A DNA stretch of 64,000 bases from REEB95 sp963785735 (GTDB lineage: Bacteria; Pseudomonadota; Alphaproteobacteria; ATCC43930; CGMCC-115725): positions 1,922,001 through 1,986,000 of the forward strand of contig CAWAWJ010000001.1 in the NCBI GenBank assembly GCA_963785735.1. The letters are read 5' to 3'. A program made the position numbers and the translations under genes. The notes under the pieces are model-generated. The model was given only the letters and a program-made list of their open reading frames with translations. It had not been told where the DNA came from and did not search any database. Below, in pieces: positions 17,600-27,345 of this stretch (position 1 is its first letter; each line of letters begins with the position of its first letter).

Positions 17600-18058
17600 A
17601 TGCAAACCGTTTCGCTCACGCCCAAGGATCTGAACAAGAAGTGGCTGCTGATCGACGCCAACGGGCTGATCCTCGGCCGGTTGGCATCCATCATCGCCAC
17701 GCGGCTCAAGGGCAAGCACAAGCCGAGCTACACCCCGCACATGGATTGCGGCGACAATGTCATCGTCGTCAACGCCGAGAAAGTGGCGCTCACAGGCAAC
17801 AAGGCGAAGCAGAGCCTCAACCGGCACTACACAGGATTTCCCGGCGGCTTGAAGGAGATCAGCAAGGGCACGATCCTCGGCGGCGCCCATCCCGAACGCG
17901 TGATCGAGAAGGCGGTGGAGCGCATGATGCCGCGCGGGCCGCTCGGCCGGCAGATGATGAGCCATCTCTTCGCCTACAAAGGCGCCGCCCATCCGCATGA
18001 GGCGCAGCAGCCGGTGAAGCTCGATGTCGGCGCGATGAACCGGAAGAACAAGAGGTAA
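17600..18058 (+). CDS. rplM: 50S ribosomal protein L13
   Basis: A 152-residue L13 of normal length with the family segments KWLLIDANGLILGRLAS, DCGDNVIVVNAEKVALTGNK and MMPRGPLGRQMMSHLFAYKG. It binds 23S rRNA early in 50S assembly. It is followed two bases later by rpsI, the usual L13-S9 operon, and is preceded by a likely sigma-70 promoter. Confidence 0.97.
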   Translation: MQTVSLTPKDLNKKWLLIDANGLILGRLASIIATRLKGKHKPSYTPHMDCGDNVIVVNAEKVALTGNKAKQSLNRHYTGFPGGLKEISKGTILGGAHPERVIEKAVERMMPRGPLGRQMMSHLFAYKGAAHPHEAQQPVKLDVGAMNRKNKR

Positions 18059-18060
18059 TC

Positions 18061-18600
18061 ATGGCCGAACCGAACCAGCCCGCCAATCAACCTGGCCTGG
18101 GCGGATTGCGCGAGGCGATGGTGGCTACCCAAGTGGTGCGCCCCAAGCCGGTAGCCAGCGCGCCCGCCGCCGTGGCGGTGCCGGGCGAGGAAGCCAAGCC
18201 CAAGCTCGACGCGCAAGGCCGCGCCTATGCCACCGGCAAGCGCAAGAACGCGGTGGCGCGGGTCTGGATCAAGCCGGGCAAGGGCGCGATCAACGTCAAC
18301 GGCAAGGACAGCCCGGTCTATTTCGCGCGGCCGGTGCTGCGTATGATGTTGGCCCAGCCCTTCGTCGTGACCGAGCGGGTGGGCCAGTTCGACGTCGTCT
18401 GCACGGTGGTCGGCGGCGGCCTTTCGGGCCAGGCCGGCGCGGTGCGCCACGGCATTTCCAAGGCGCTCACTTATTACGAGCCGGGTCTGCGCCCGGCGCT
18501 CAAGGCCGGCGGCTTCCTCACCCGCGACAGCCGCGTGGTCGAGCGCAAGAAATACGGCCATGCCAAGGCGCGGCGCAGCTTCCAGTTCTCGAAGCGCTAA
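18061..18600 (+). CDS. rpsI: 30S ribosomal protein S9 with N-terminal extension
   Basis: A 179-residue S9. The core begins at about residue 55 (YATGKRKNAVARVWIKPGKG) and ends with the invariant SKR tail that reaches the decoding site (RRSFQFSKR). The first 50 or so residues are an Ala/Pro/Val-rich extension not found in E. coli S9 (about 130 residues); extensions are known in alphaproteobacteria. A strong terminator follows 23 bases after the stop. Confidence 0.97.
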   Translation: MAEPNQPANQPGLGGLREAMVATQVVRPKPVASAPAAVAVPGEEAKPKLDAQGRAYATGKRKNAVARVWIKPGKGAINVNGKDSPVYFARPVLRMMLAQPFVVTERVGQFDVVCTVVGGGLSGQAGAVRHGISKALTYYEPGLRPALKAGGFLTRDSRVVERKKYGHAKARRSFQFSKR

Positions 18601-18623
18601 CCGCGGAACCAGCTTTTGCGTGC

Positions 18624-18657
18624 AAAGGGGGCATCTGCGGATGCCCCCTTTTGTTTT
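18624..18657 (+). terminator. Rho-independent terminator of rplM-rpsI
   Basis: A nine-base GC-rich stem GGGGGCATC / GATGCCCCC closes on the four-base loop TGCG, is extended by A-T pairs at its base, and is followed by CTTTTGTTTT. It lies between rpsI and argC. Confidence 0.88.
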
Positions 18658-18691
18658 CACCTTCTGTTATTATGCTTCTTGAGGATTCGAC

Positions 18692-19651
18692 ATGGCTACG
18701 ATGGCGCCCAAGGTTTTCATCGACGGCGAGGCTGGCACCACCGGCCTGCATATCCACCGGCGGCTCAAGCCGCGCCGGGACCTCGAACTCGTCTCCATCG
18801 ATCCCGCCCGGCGCAAGGATGCGGGCCTGCGCCGCGATCTCCTGAACGGCGCCGATCTGGTGATCCTGTGCCTGCCCGACGAAGCCGCGCGCGAAGCGGT
18901 GCGGCTTATCGAGCGCAACGATGTCCGCGTCATCGACGCCTCGACCGCCCATCGGACCGCGCGCGGCTGGACCTACGGCTTTCCCGAGATGTCGAAGGAG
19001 CAGCGCGAAGCCGTCGCCAATTCCCGGCGGGTATCAAATCCCGGCTGCTATCCGACCGGATTCATCGGCCTGATGCGGCCGCTGGTGGAGGCGGGGCTCG
19101 TGCCCAAGGACTGGCCGGTCACGGTCAACGCCGTCTCCGGTTATAGCGGCGGCGGCCGGAGCATGATCGCGGAATTCGAGGACAAGGCAGCGCCCAATTA
19201 CACCACGGCGCCTTATCGCATCTACGCGCTTACCCTCGCGCACAAGCATGTGCCCGAGATGCAAATCCATGCCGGGCTTGCGCATCTGCCCGTCTTCGCG
19301 CCCGCCGTCGGTCGCTACGCGCAGGGCATGATCGTCGAGGTGCCGCTGCAACTCGACGCGCTGCCTTCTGCGCCGAAGCTTAATGACCTGCACGCGGCGC
19401 TGGCGCGTCGCTATGCGGGTGAGCGCTTCGTCGAAGTCGCGTCGCTTGAAGAAGCGTCCTCGCTCAAGACGCTCGAGCCGGAAGGGCTCAACGGCACCAA
19501 CCGGATGAAGCTCTACGTTTTCGGCTCGGAAGCGGCGCGGCAAGCGCGGCTGGTGGCCCTGCTCGACAATCTCGGCAAGGGCGCATCGGGTGCCGCCGTG
19601 CAGAACCTCAACCTCATGCTAGGCCTGCCCGAAACCGCGGGTCTGGCGTAG
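18692..19651 (+). CDS. argC: N-acetyl-gamma-glutamyl-phosphate reductase, short type
   Basis: A 319-residue enzyme of arginine biosynthesis that reduces N-acetylglutamyl phosphate with NADPH. The N-terminal Rossmann loop is DGEAGTTGLHI, and the catalytic cysteine is C119 in SNPGCYPTG. Length and the DGEAGTTGL start are those of the shorter (type 2) ArgC group. It follows the rpsI terminator and so has its own promoter somewhere in 18658-18691, which I could not define. The rplM-rpsI-argC order is common in alphaproteobacteria. Confidence 0.95.
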   Translation: MATMAPKVFIDGEAGTTGLHIHRRLKPRRDLELVSIDPARRKDAGLRRDLLNGADLVILCLPDEAAREAVRLIERNDVRVIDASTAHRTARGWTYGFPEMSKEQREAVANSRRVSNPGCYPTGFIGLMRPLVEAGLVPKDWPVTVNAVSGYSGGGRSMIAEFEDKAAPNYTTAPYRIYALTLAHKHVPEMQIHAGLAHLPVFAPAVGRYAQGMIVEVPLQLDALPSAPKLNDLHAALARRYAGERFVEVASLEEASSLKTLEPEGLNGTNRMKLYVFGSEAARQARLVALLDNLGKGASGAAVQNLNLMLGLPETAGLA

Positions 19652-19707
19652 GAGCCGCTCTTTCCGTAACGGGGAAAGTTTAGATAACGCAACCACTGGG
19701 AGGAACT

Positions 19708-20109
19708 ATGTTCGCACACGCCTTGCTCATCTCGCCTCTCTATGTCGGCTTCTTCGCGCTGATGCTGATCGCGCTCGGGATCATGGTGATCCGCCTGCGC
19801 TCCCAGCACGGCGTTCCTTTTGGCGATGGCGGCCGCGCCGATCTGAAGATCGCCACGCGCATCCACGGCAATTTCACCGAATACGTGCCGTTGGGGTTGC
19901 TGGTCATTGTGCTGGTCGAGGCATCCGGCTACGGCCCTTATTGGGTGCATGGCCTCGGCATCGCCTTCGTCGTCGGAAGACTGGCGCACGCCCAGGGCCT
20001 GACGGCCAAGAAACAGCCTTCGCCCGGGCGCATGGTTGGCGTGATCCTGACCTTCGGGATGCTGGTCGTCGGTGGCGTGCTGCTGATCGCGACGTTCCTC
20101 AGGGCCTAG
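19708..20109 (+). CDS. MAPEG family membrane protein
   Basis: A 133-residue protein with four hydrophobic helices. The family motif is seen in RIHGNFTEYVPLGLL, followed by GRLAHAQGL. MAPEG members are glutathione-linked transferases or isomerases of eicosanoid-type lipids in animals; the bacterial role is not established. RBS GGAGGAACT precedes the ATG. It converges on phaC, the two stops overlapping at 20106-20109. Confidence 0.85.
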   Translation: MFAHALLISPLYVGFFALMLIALGIMVIRLRSQHGVPFGDGGRADLKIATRIHGNFTEYVPLGLLVIVLVEASGYGPYWVHGLGIAFVVGRLAHAQGLTAKKQPSPGRMVGVILTFGMLVVGGVLLIATFLRA

Positions 20110-21905
20110 TCGCCCGAGCGCACCATCACATAAGTTCCCGGCGCGTCGGCGAGCGGCTTCAGCTTCCCGTCGCCCGGCTTGCGCGCGGCCACTTCGCCGC
20201 CCGCATAGTGCGAGACCCATTCGTTCCAATGAGGCCACCATGAGCCTTCATGGGAAGTCGCGTTCTTGAGCCAATCATCGGGGCTCGGCGGCAGCGCGTC
20301 GTTGCGCCAATGACCGTATTTCGATTTGCCCGGTGGATTGACCACGCCGGCGATATGGCCCGAAGCGGCCAGCACGAATTTGACCGGGCCAGAATAAAGC
20401 TGGGTCGCGGCATAGGTGGATTTCCACGGCGCGATGTGATCTTCCTTGGTCGACAAGATGAAACACGGCGTCTTGATCTGGCGCAGATCGATCGGAACGC
20501 CGGCGAGAGTGATCCCGCCCGGTTGCGACAGCTTGTTCTCCTGGTACATGGTGCGCAGATAAAAGCTGTGCATCGCGGCCGGCATGCGCGTTGAATCGCT
20601 GTTCCAATACAAGAGATCGAAGGGGAAGGGCTCCTTACCGAGGAGGTAATTGTTCACCACGAAGGACCAGATCAGATCGTTGGCGCGCAGCATGTTGAAG
20701 GTGGTCGCCATGTCGGCGCCTTCGAGATACCCGGTCTTCTTCATGCGCTCTTCGAGCGAGACCAGCTGCTCCTCGTCGATGAACACGGATAATTCGCCCG
20801 CTTCCTTGAAATCGACCATCGAGGCGAAGAAGGTGGCGCTCTTGGCGCGGGTATCGCCTTTGGCCTCCATGTAGGCGAGCGTCGCCGCCAACAGCGTGCC
20901 GCCGAGGCAATATCCCACCAAATTGACTTCTTTCTCGCCGGTCGCCTGTTCGATGGCGTCGAGCGCGGCGAGCGGCCCCTCGAGCAGATAGTCGTCGAAG
21001 CTCTTGTTCGCGAGCCTGCCGTCGGGATTGACCCAGGAGACGATGAAGACGGTGTGGCCCTGCTCGGAAGCCCATTTGACGAAGGAATTCTTGGGGCGCA
21101 GATCGAGAATATAAAATTTGTTGATCCAGGGCGGCATGATCAGCAGCGGCGCGCGTTTGACCTGGGCCGTCGCCGGATCATATTGGATCAATTCGATCAG
21201 GTCGTTGCGGAACACGACCTTGCCCGGCGTCACCGCCAAGTTCTCGCCCACCTTGAAGGATTCCATGTCGGTCATCTTGATCATGAGACGGCCTTTGCCG
21301 CGCTCAAGATCGTCCAGCATGTTCTGGAGCCCTTTGACCAGATTTTCGCCGCCGCTCTCGATGGTGGTGCGCAGCACCTCGGGGTTAGTCGCGATGAAAT
21401 TCGTCGGCGCCATGGCGTCGACGAATTGGCGCGTGTAGAAATCCACCTTGCGCGCGGCCTTGTCGTCGAGCCCGTCGGCTTCCTTTATGGTGGTCCGCAG
21501 CCAGCGCGCGGTCAGCAGATAGCTCTGCTTGATGTAATCGAACAGCGTGCTTTCCTGCCACGCCGGATCCTTGAACCGGTGATCGCCGGATTCAGGCACG
21601 GCCACAGGATCGGGATTGCCGCCGATGAAGCGCTCGGCCGTGCTCTGCCACAGCCGCATGTAATCCTGCCACAGCGAGAGCTGCGCCTCGACCATGCGCC
21701 CCGGATCGCTCATCAGCCGCTGCGTCATCTCGAGAAAGGCGCCCCCGATATTGAGCGGATCGGCTGCGCCCGATCCCGGCCCTTCCGCCTGGCGGGCGAG
21801 GAATTCCGACACCAGGCGCTGACTCTTCTCCGCGATCTCGGCCATGGATTTGGCCCAGATGGCGGGGTCGGGAAGCTTCATGTCGGGCGGGGTGGAATCG
21901 GTCAT
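20106..21905 (-). CDS. phaC: class I poly(3-hydroxyalkanoate) synthase
   Basis: A 599-residue PHA synthase that polymerises 3-hydroxyacyl-CoA at the granule surface. The lipase-like box is GYCLGG with the nucleophile C333; the catalytic aspartate and histidine lie in STKEDHIAPW and LAASGHIAGVV. The conserved region LIMPPWINKFYILDL is also present. Length and domain order are those of class I (no PhaE/R partner needed). phaA, phaB and phaR are not in the window, and phaC stands alone between a MAPEG gene and an OmpA-like gene. Confidence 0.95.
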   Translation of the reverse strand: MTDSTPPDMKLPDPAIWAKSMAEIAEKSQRLVSEFLARQAEGPGSGAADPLNIGGAFLEMTQRLMSDPGRMVEAQLSLWQDYMRLWQSTAERFIGGNPDPVAVPESGDHRFKDPAWQESTLFDYIKQSYLLTARWLRTTIKEADGLDDKAARKVDFYTRQFVDAMAPTNFIATNPEVLRTTIESGGENLVKGLQNMLDDLERGKGRLMIKMTDMESFKVGENLAVTPGKVVFRNDLIELIQYDPATAQVKRAPLLIMPPWINKFYILDLRPKNSFVKWASEQGHTVFIVSWVNPDGRLANKSFDDYLLEGPLAALDAIEQATGEKEVNLVGYCLGGTLLAATLAYMEAKGDTRAKSATFFASMVDFKEAGELSVFIDEEQLVSLEERMKKTGYLEGADMATTFNMLRANDLIWSFVVNNYLLGKEPFPFDLLYWNSDSTRMPAAMHSFYLRTMYQENKLSQPGGITLAGVPIDLRQIKTPCFILSTKEDHIAPWKSTYAATQLYSGPVKFVLAASGHIAGVVNPPGKSKYGHWRNDALPPSPDDWLKNATSHEGSWWPHWNEWVSHYAGGEVAARKPGDGKLKPLADAPGTYVMVRSGD

Positions 21906-22058
21906 GGCCGTCAGGGGCTATACTCTTGTATCGGGCGCGCGGAAAGCATTGCGCTTCGGGCAGTTGGCGCTTTAATACAGCACCCGGAAGCCGCGCAGTA
22001 TCCTCTTCGGCGAGCAATTCACCGGGGCGACGACGCCGTTATGTGGTATTTATAGGTT

Positions 22059-23177
22059 ATGCGACTGGTCGAAGACATTCCTGTTAAGACCCTGGGACGG
22101 GCGGCTCTCTCCAGATATTGCCGCTCCGCGGTGGGGCTGGCCGTGGCATCGGCGCTGCCGTTGTGGCTGGCCGCTTGTTCGCATGTGCCCGATGCCATCA
22201 ACCCGATCGCCTGGTACCGCGACGTCTCGGGCAATTCCGCGAACGACGACAAGAACCAGCAAGGCCGTAACCAGGGCAATCTCGCCGCCGGCGGCGACAA
22301 GGCCTATCCCAATCTCGCCACCGTGCCCGATCAGCCCGACCGCGTGCTCAGCGGCATCGATCGCGACAAGCTTCAGGAAAGCCTGATCGCCGACCGCAAC
22401 AACGCCAAATATAGCGCCGACCAGCTTGATGCCGGGCGGGCGGCGGGCCCGGTCTCGCCGGCCGTGGCGCCGCGGCCGCAGACCGGAACCGACGTGGCGC
22501 CGACCCCGGCCCAGCAATCCGCCATGGTGCCGCCCGCTTCACCCGAACAGCCCGTCCAAGCGAGCCCGGTTCCGCCGCCGGTGCCGTCCAAACCATCCGC
22601 GCCCGCGGCACAAAATGGCCGCGAGCCGGCGCCCATGGAATCCTCGCTGCAAACCCCCGCCGTGCATGCGGTGCCGCTGGGCGAGACCCCGCCGCCACCG
22701 CCGCCGCCGGCGAACATCGCCCAACCGCCGGCCGCGCCGGCGCCGATGAAAAGCGCGGCGGCGAACCCGATCCTGCTCACCCAGCCGCCCGCCGCCGAGC
22801 GGCCGGCGCAATCGAGCCTCGCCATGCACACGCCGGGCGGCGCCGACAAAACCATGTCGGTCTCGGTCGGTGACATCACCTTCGCCACCGGCTCGGCCGC
22901 GCTGCCCGCCGCGCATACCGGCCCGCTGAGCGACATCGCTGGACTCTACAAACAGGCTGGCGGGCGCATCCGCGTGGTTGGCCATGCCGAACAGAACGCC
23001 GGCGGCGACGCCGTGCAGCAACAAGTCGCCAGCCTCGATCTGGCGCTCGACCGCGCCAACGCCGTGGCCCAGGCGCTGGCGGCGCTCGGCGTGCCCGCCA
23101 ACGCGATCTCGGTCGAGGCCGCGCCCTCGCATAGCGGCAACGAAGTGCCGCGCGCCGAAGTGTTCATGGAATACTGA
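22059..23177 (+). CDS. OmpA-like lipoprotein
   Basis: A 372-residue protein with a signal peptide ending in a lipobox (LWLAAC), then a short domain, a long Pro/Ala-rich linker (about 125-260), and a C-terminal OmpA-like domain. That domain starts near VGDITFATGSAAL and contains IRVVGHAEQN and LDLALDRANAVAQALAALGV, the peptidoglycan-binding helix region. It probably tethers the outer membrane to the wall. The proline-rich middle is low complexity. An eight-base hairpin covers the stop codon. Confidence 0.75.
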   Translation: MRLVEDIPVKTLGRAALSRYCRSAVGLAVASALPLWLAACSHVPDAINPIAWYRDVSGNSANDDKNQQGRNQGNLAAGGDKAYPNLATVPDQPDRVLSGIDRDKLQESLIADRNNAKYSADQLDAGRAAGPVSPAVAPRPQTGTDVAPTPAQQSAMVPPASPEQPVQASPVPPPVPSKPSAPAAQNGREPAPMESSLQTPAVHAVPLGETPPPPPPPANIAQPPAAPAPMKSAAANPILLTQPPAAERPAQSSLAMHTPGGADKTMSVSVGDITFATGSAALPAAHTGPLSDIAGLYKQAGGRIRVVGHAEQNAGGDAVQQQVASLDLALDRANAVAQALAALGVPANAISVEAAPSHSGNEVPRAEVFMEY

Positions 23178-23195
23178 TCGCCGAAGAGCGATCAG
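23174..23195 (+). other. inverted repeat over the stop codon of the OmpA-like gene
   Basis: CTGATCGC (23174-23181) and GCGATCAG (23188-23195) form a perfect eight-base stem with loop CGAAGA; the stop codon is inside the stem. There is no T-tract after it, so it is at best a weak terminator or an RNA-stabilising end. Confidence 0.4.
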
Positions 23196-23273
23196 GACGA
23201 ACTCGGGGCCTTCCCAAAAACTGTCGCCAGTCGCGGATTCCAGGGGTACAAACGGCTCCCCAGGGAGATTCGC

Positions 23274-24560
23274 TTGAAACCGCCTTTGAAAATCGCCATC
23301 GCCGGGCTCGGCACCGTCGGCACCGGCGTCGCCCAGTTGCTCGCGCACAACGGCGATCTCATCGCCGGCCGCGCCGGGCGCAAGATCGAACTCCACGCCG
23401 TGCTGGAGAAGGACCGCAAGCGCGAGCGCGGCGTCGATTTGTCGAAGACGAAATGGCAGGCGGGCCCGCGCGAGCTCGCGGGCGATCCCGGCATCGAGGT
23501 GGTGGTGGAGCTGATTGGCGGCATCGAAGGCGTGGCGCTCGACCTGGTCAAGGCCGCGCTCTCGGCCGGCAAGCATGTCGTCACCGCCAACAAGGCGATG
23601 CTGGCGCATCACGGCAATGAACTGGCCGATCTCGCGGCGAAGAACGGCGTCGCCCTGGCTTTCGAGGCGGCGGTCGCCGGCGGCATTCCGATCCTTAAGG
23701 CGCTGCGCGAGGGCCTCGCCGCCAACAATGTCAACCGCGTCTACGGTATCCTCAACGGCACTTGCAACTACATCCTCACGCAAATGCGCGACACCAGCCG
23801 CGATTTCGGCGACGTTCTGAAAGAGGCGCAGAAGCTGGGTTATGCCGAGAAGGATCCGGGATTCGACATCGACGGCGTCGACACCGCGCACAAGCTCGCG
23901 CTGCTGGCGGCGGTGGCTTTCGGCGGCAAGGTCGATTTCAAGGGCGTGCATGTCGAGGGCATCCGCCATGTCTCGGCGCTCGATATCGAATTCGCCGAAG
24001 AGCTGGGCTATCGCATCAAGCTGTTGGGCCTGGCGCGGCTGACCGGGGACGGACTCGAGCAGCGCGTGCATCCTTGCATGGTGCCCGCATCGGCGCCGAT
24101 CGCGCATGTCGAGGGCGTGTTCAACGCCGTGGTGGTCGAAGGCGATTTCGTCGGCCGGGTCATGCTCGAAGGCCGCGGCGCCGGATCTGAACCCACGGCG
24201 TCAGCCGTGGTCGCCGATTTGATCGACATCGCCATGGGCCGCGCCGGGCCGGGGCTCAAAAATCCCGCGACCAGGCACAAAACCGCGCCGATGGCGCGGC
24301 ACAAAGGCGCCTATTATCTGCGGCTGATGGTGCTCGACCGGCCGGGCGTGATCGCCGACATCGCCGCCGCGTTACGCGACGAGCAGGTCTCGATGGAACA
24401 GATGATCCAGCGCGGCCGCGGCCCTAAGGGCGAGGCCGTGCCGGTGGTCATCACCACCCATGAGACGGTGGAGGATTCCATGCGCCGCGCGCTCGAGCGC
24501 ATAGCCCGGCTTAAGACCGTGCGCGAGAAACCGCGTATGATCCGCGTCGAGACGCTGTGA
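23274..24560 (+). CDS. hom: homoserine dehydrogenase
   Basis: A 428-residue enzyme that reduces aspartate semialdehyde to homoserine for threonine and methionine. N-terminal dinucleotide fold IAGLGTVGTG, the catalytic segments GILNGTCNYIL and EKDPGFDIDGVDTAHKL, and a C-terminal ACT domain starting near YYLRLMVLDRPGVIADIA, which gives threonine feedback. The start is TTG at 23274 with CAGGGAGA just upstream; no ATG lies near. It is followed by glpX and recJ, a frequent alphaproteobacterial order. Confidence 0.95.
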   Translation: MKPPLKIAIAGLGTVGTGVAQLLAHNGDLIAGRAGRKIELHAVLEKDRKRERGVDLSKTKWQAGPRELAGDPGIEVVVELIGGIEGVALDLVKAALSAGKHVVTANKAMLAHHGNELADLAAKNGVALAFEAAVAGGIPILKALREGLAANNVNRVYGILNGTCNYILTQMRDTSRDFGDVLKEAQKLGYAEKDPGFDIDGVDTAHKLALLAAVAFGGKVDFKGVHVEGIRHVSALDIEFAEELGYRIKLLGLARLTGDGLEQRVHPCMVPASAPIAHVEGVFNAVVVEGDFVGRVMLEGRGAGSEPTASAVVADLIDIAMGRAGPGLKNPATRHKTAPMARHKGAYYLRLMVLDRPGVIADIAAALRDEQVSMEQMIQRGRGPKGEAVPVVITTHETVEDSMRRALERIARLKTVREKPRMIRVETL

Positions 24561-24569
24561 GGAGCGACA

Positions 24570-25550
24570 ATGGCCGATAGCATCGCCGGCATGATGGACC
24601 GCAATCTGGCGCTTGAAGCGGTGCGCGTCACCGAGGCGGCGGCGTTGTCGGCCTCGCGCCTCATGGGGCGCGGCGACGAAAAAGCCGCCGACCAGGCCGC
24701 GGTCGACGCCATGCGCCAGGCGCTCAACGCCTTGGCCATCGACGGCACGGTGGTGATCGGCGAGGGCGAGCGCGACGAGGCGCCGATGCTTTATATCGGC
24801 GAGAAGGTGGGAACCGGGCAGGGACCCAAGATCGACATCGCGCTGGATCCTCTGGAGGGAACGACGATAACCGCCAAGGGCGGACAGAATGCGCTCGCCG
24901 TCATCGCCATGGCGGAAGCGGGCGGCTTCTTGAATGCGCCCGATGTCTATATGGACAAGATCGCCATCGGCCCCGGCTTCGGCGACGCGGTCGATCTCGA
25001 CGCCAAGCCGGCCGAGAACCTGAAAAATCTCGCCAAGGCCAAGAAATGCGAGGTCGCCGATCTGGTGGTGTGCATTTTGGACCGGCCGCGCCACGCCGAA
25101 CTGATCACCAAGACGCGCGAGGCCGGCGCCCGCATCATGCTGATCTCCGACGGCGACGTATCGGGCGTGATCGCGACGGCGCGGCCCGACAGCGGCGTCG
25201 ACATGTATGTGGGATCGGGCGGCGCGCCCGAAGGCGTGCTGGCGGCGGCGGCGCTGCGCTGCATCGGCGGCTTCATGCAAGGGCGGCTCTTGTTCCGCAA
25301 TGAGGACGAAAAGGGCCGGGCCAAGCGCCTCGGCATCAAGGATCTGAACCGTAAATATAGGTTGCTCGATCTCGCCAAGGGCGAGGTCATGTTCGCCGCC
25401 ACCGGCGTCACCAACGGCTCGATGCTGCAAGGCGTGCGGCGTTTTGCCGGCGGCGCCGTGACATATTCGATGGTGATGCGCTCCAAGAGCGGCACGGTGC
25501 GGCTGATCGAGGCCACCCATAATTTCGACCGCAAGACTTATCTCAAATAA
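24570..25550 (+). CDS. glpX: class II fructose-1,6-bisphosphatase
   Basis: A 326-residue GlpX-type phosphatase of gluconeogenesis. Key segments are the metal-binding VIGEGERDEAPML, ALDPLEGTT and the GSGGAPEGVLAAAAL loop. It has the full length of the family. A GGAG Shine-Dalgarno element lies a few bases before the ATG. It sits nine bases after hom and four before recJ. Confidence 0.95.
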   Translation: MADSIAGMMDRNLALEAVRVTEAAALSASRLMGRGDEKAADQAAVDAMRQALNALAIDGTVVIGEGERDEAPMLYIGEKVGTGQGPKIDIALDPLEGTTITAKGGQNALAVIAMAEAGGFLNAPDVYMDKIAIGPGFGDAVDLDAKPAENLKNLAKAKKCEVADLVVCILDRPRHAELITKTREAGARIMLISDGDVSGVIATARPDSGVDMYVGSGGAPEGVLAAAALRCIGGFMQGRLLFRNEDEKGRAKRLGIKDLNRKYRLLDLAKGEVMFAATGVTNGSMLQGVRRFAGGAVTYSMVMRSKSGTVRLIEATHNFDRKTYLK

Positions 25551-25554
25551 GGCG

Positions 25555-27345
25555 ATGGACGGCGCTTCTCCCCAGGGATTTCTCGGCGTCGAACGTTCGT
25601 TGCTGGGGAAGCGCTGGCGCGAGCGCGGCGGCGACGATCGTCTGGGCCTGGCGCTGGCGCAGCGCCTCGATCTGCCCGAAATCGTCGGGCGGATTCTGGC
25701 GCGGCGCGGCGTGGGTGTCGAACAGGCGCCGGGCTTCCTCGCGCCGACGTTGCGGGATTTCCTGCCCGATCCGCTGCAATTGAAGGACATGGGCTTAGGC
25801 GTAGCGCGGTTGAAACGCGCGATCGAGACCGGCGAGACCATCGCCATTTTCGGCGATTACGACGTCGACGGCGCGACCTCGGCGGCCTTGTTGCGGCGCT
25901 TTTTCGAGGCGGCGGGCGGGCGCGTGGTCGTTTATATCCCCGATAGACAGCGCGAGGGCTACGGCCCCAACGCGCCGGCGTTGCTCAAGCTGAAACGCGA
26001 CGGCGCGGCCGTGGCGGTCACGGTCGATTGCGGCGCCACATCTTTCGCGCCTTTGGCTGCGGCCGCCGAAGCCGGGCTCGACATGGTGGTGGTCGATCAC
26101 CATGTGGGCGAACCCAATCTGCCGCGCGCGGTGGCGGTCATCAATCCCAACCGCATCGATGAGAACAACGCCCTCGGCAATCTCGCGGCGGTGGGTGTCG
26201 CCTTCCTGCTCGCGGTCGCGCTCAACCGCGAGCTGCGCCGCGCCGGCTGGTACAATCCGTCCCGGCCCGAGCCCGATCTGCTCGCTTCGCTCGATCTGGT
26301 CGCGCTCGGCACGGTGGCCGACGTGGTATCGCTCACCGGACTCAACCGCGCGCTGGTGGCGCAAGGACTTAAAGTGATGCAGGCGCGCGGCAATGTGGGA
26401 TTGGCCGCCTTGTCCGACGTGGCCGGGATCGGCGAGCGGCTCGACGCCTATCACGCCGGATTCATCCTCGGCCCGCGCGTCAATGCCGGCGGGCGGGTGG
26501 GGCAATCGGATCTGGGCGTTCGCCTCTTATCGACCTCGGACCCGGTCGAGGCGCGCGGGCTCGCCGCCGAGCTCGACCGGCTCAATGGCGAGCGGCGCGA
26601 GATCGAGGCGCGGGTTCTGGAGCAGGCGATCGAACAGGCCGAGCGCGGCGACAGGCGCGCCCCGCTCATCTTCGTATCCGGCGCGGATTGGCATCAAGGC
26701 GTCATCGGCATCGTGGCGAGCCGCTTGAAGGAGCGTTTCAACCGCCCGGCGATGGTGGCCTCGATATCGGGCGGCATCGCCAAGGGTTCGGGGCGTTCGC
26801 TGCCCGGCGTGGCGATGGGCTCCATGGTCATCGCCGCGCGGCAAGCCGGGCTGCTCATCAATGGCGGCGGCCACGCCATGGCCGCGGGCTTCACCGCCGA
26901 GGAGGCCAAGCTCGGTGCTTTCCAGGAATTTCTTGCCGCGCGCATCAAGGCCGCGCTGGGCGACACGGAGCCGGTGCCCGAGCTCGGCATCGACGGCGCG
27001 CTCTCGGCCGCAGCCGCCACACCCGCTTTGGCCGGAATTTTGGAAAAGCTCGCGCCCTTCGGCACCGGGAATTCTGAGCCGCGCTTCGCGCTCCCCAATC
27101 TGCGCATCCTGCGCGCCGATGTCGCGGGCGAAAGCCATCTGCGCCTGATCCTGGGCGACGGCGCGGGCGCGGCGCGGCTGAAGGGCATCGCCTTTCGCGC
27201 GCTCGAAAACGGCGGCATCGGCCCGGCGCTTTTGAAAGGGCAGGGACAGGGCTTTCACATCGCCGGCCATCTCCGCGCCAATAACTGGCAAGGCCGCGAG
27301 GAAGTGCAACTGGTGATCGACGACGCGGCACCGGCCTTATCTTAG
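25555..27345 (+). CDS. recJ: single-strand DNA exonuclease RecJ
   Basis: A 596-residue 5'-3' exonuclease of the DHH family. The catalytic motifs are IFGDYDVDGATSAAL, TVDCGATS, VVDHHVG and the later DHHA1 segment with LINGGGHAMAAGFT. The C-terminal OB-like region binds DNA. It acts in recombination and mismatch repair. Its end overlaps the end of asnB on the other strand by four bases. Confidence 0.95.
   Translation: MDGASPQGFLGVERSLLGKRWRERGGDDRLGLALAQRLDLPEIVGRILARRGVGVEQAPGFLAPTLRDFLPDPLQLKDMGLGVARLKRAIETGETIAIFGDYDVDGATSAALLRRFFEAAGGRVVVYIPDRQREGYGPNAPALLKLKRDGAAVAVTVDCGATSFAPLAAAAEAGLDMVVVDHHVGEPNLPRAVAVINPNRIDENNALGNLAAVGVAFLLAVALNRELRRAGWYNPSRPEPDLLASLDLVALGTVADVVSLTGLNRALVAQGLKVMQARGNVGLAALSDVAGIGERLDAYHAGFILGPRVNAGGRVGQSDLGVRLLSTSDPVEARGLAAELDRLNGERREIEARVLEQAIEQAERGDRRAPLIFVSGADWHQGVIGIVASRLKERFNRPAMVASISGGIAKGSGRSLPGVAMGSMVIAARQAGLLINGGGHAMAAGFTAEEAKLGAFQEFLAARIKAALGDTEPVPELGIDGALSAAAATPALAGILEKLAPFGTGNSEPRFALPNLRILRADVAGESHLRLILGDGAGAARLKGIAFRALENGGIGPALLKGQGQGFHIAGHLRANNWQGREEVQLVIDDAAPALS

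Noticed and set aside
22539..24107. 522-codon open frame on the minus strand opposite hom and the OmpA-like gene
   Set aside because: Antisense to hom with its GxGxxG and ACT regions. No independent evidence.
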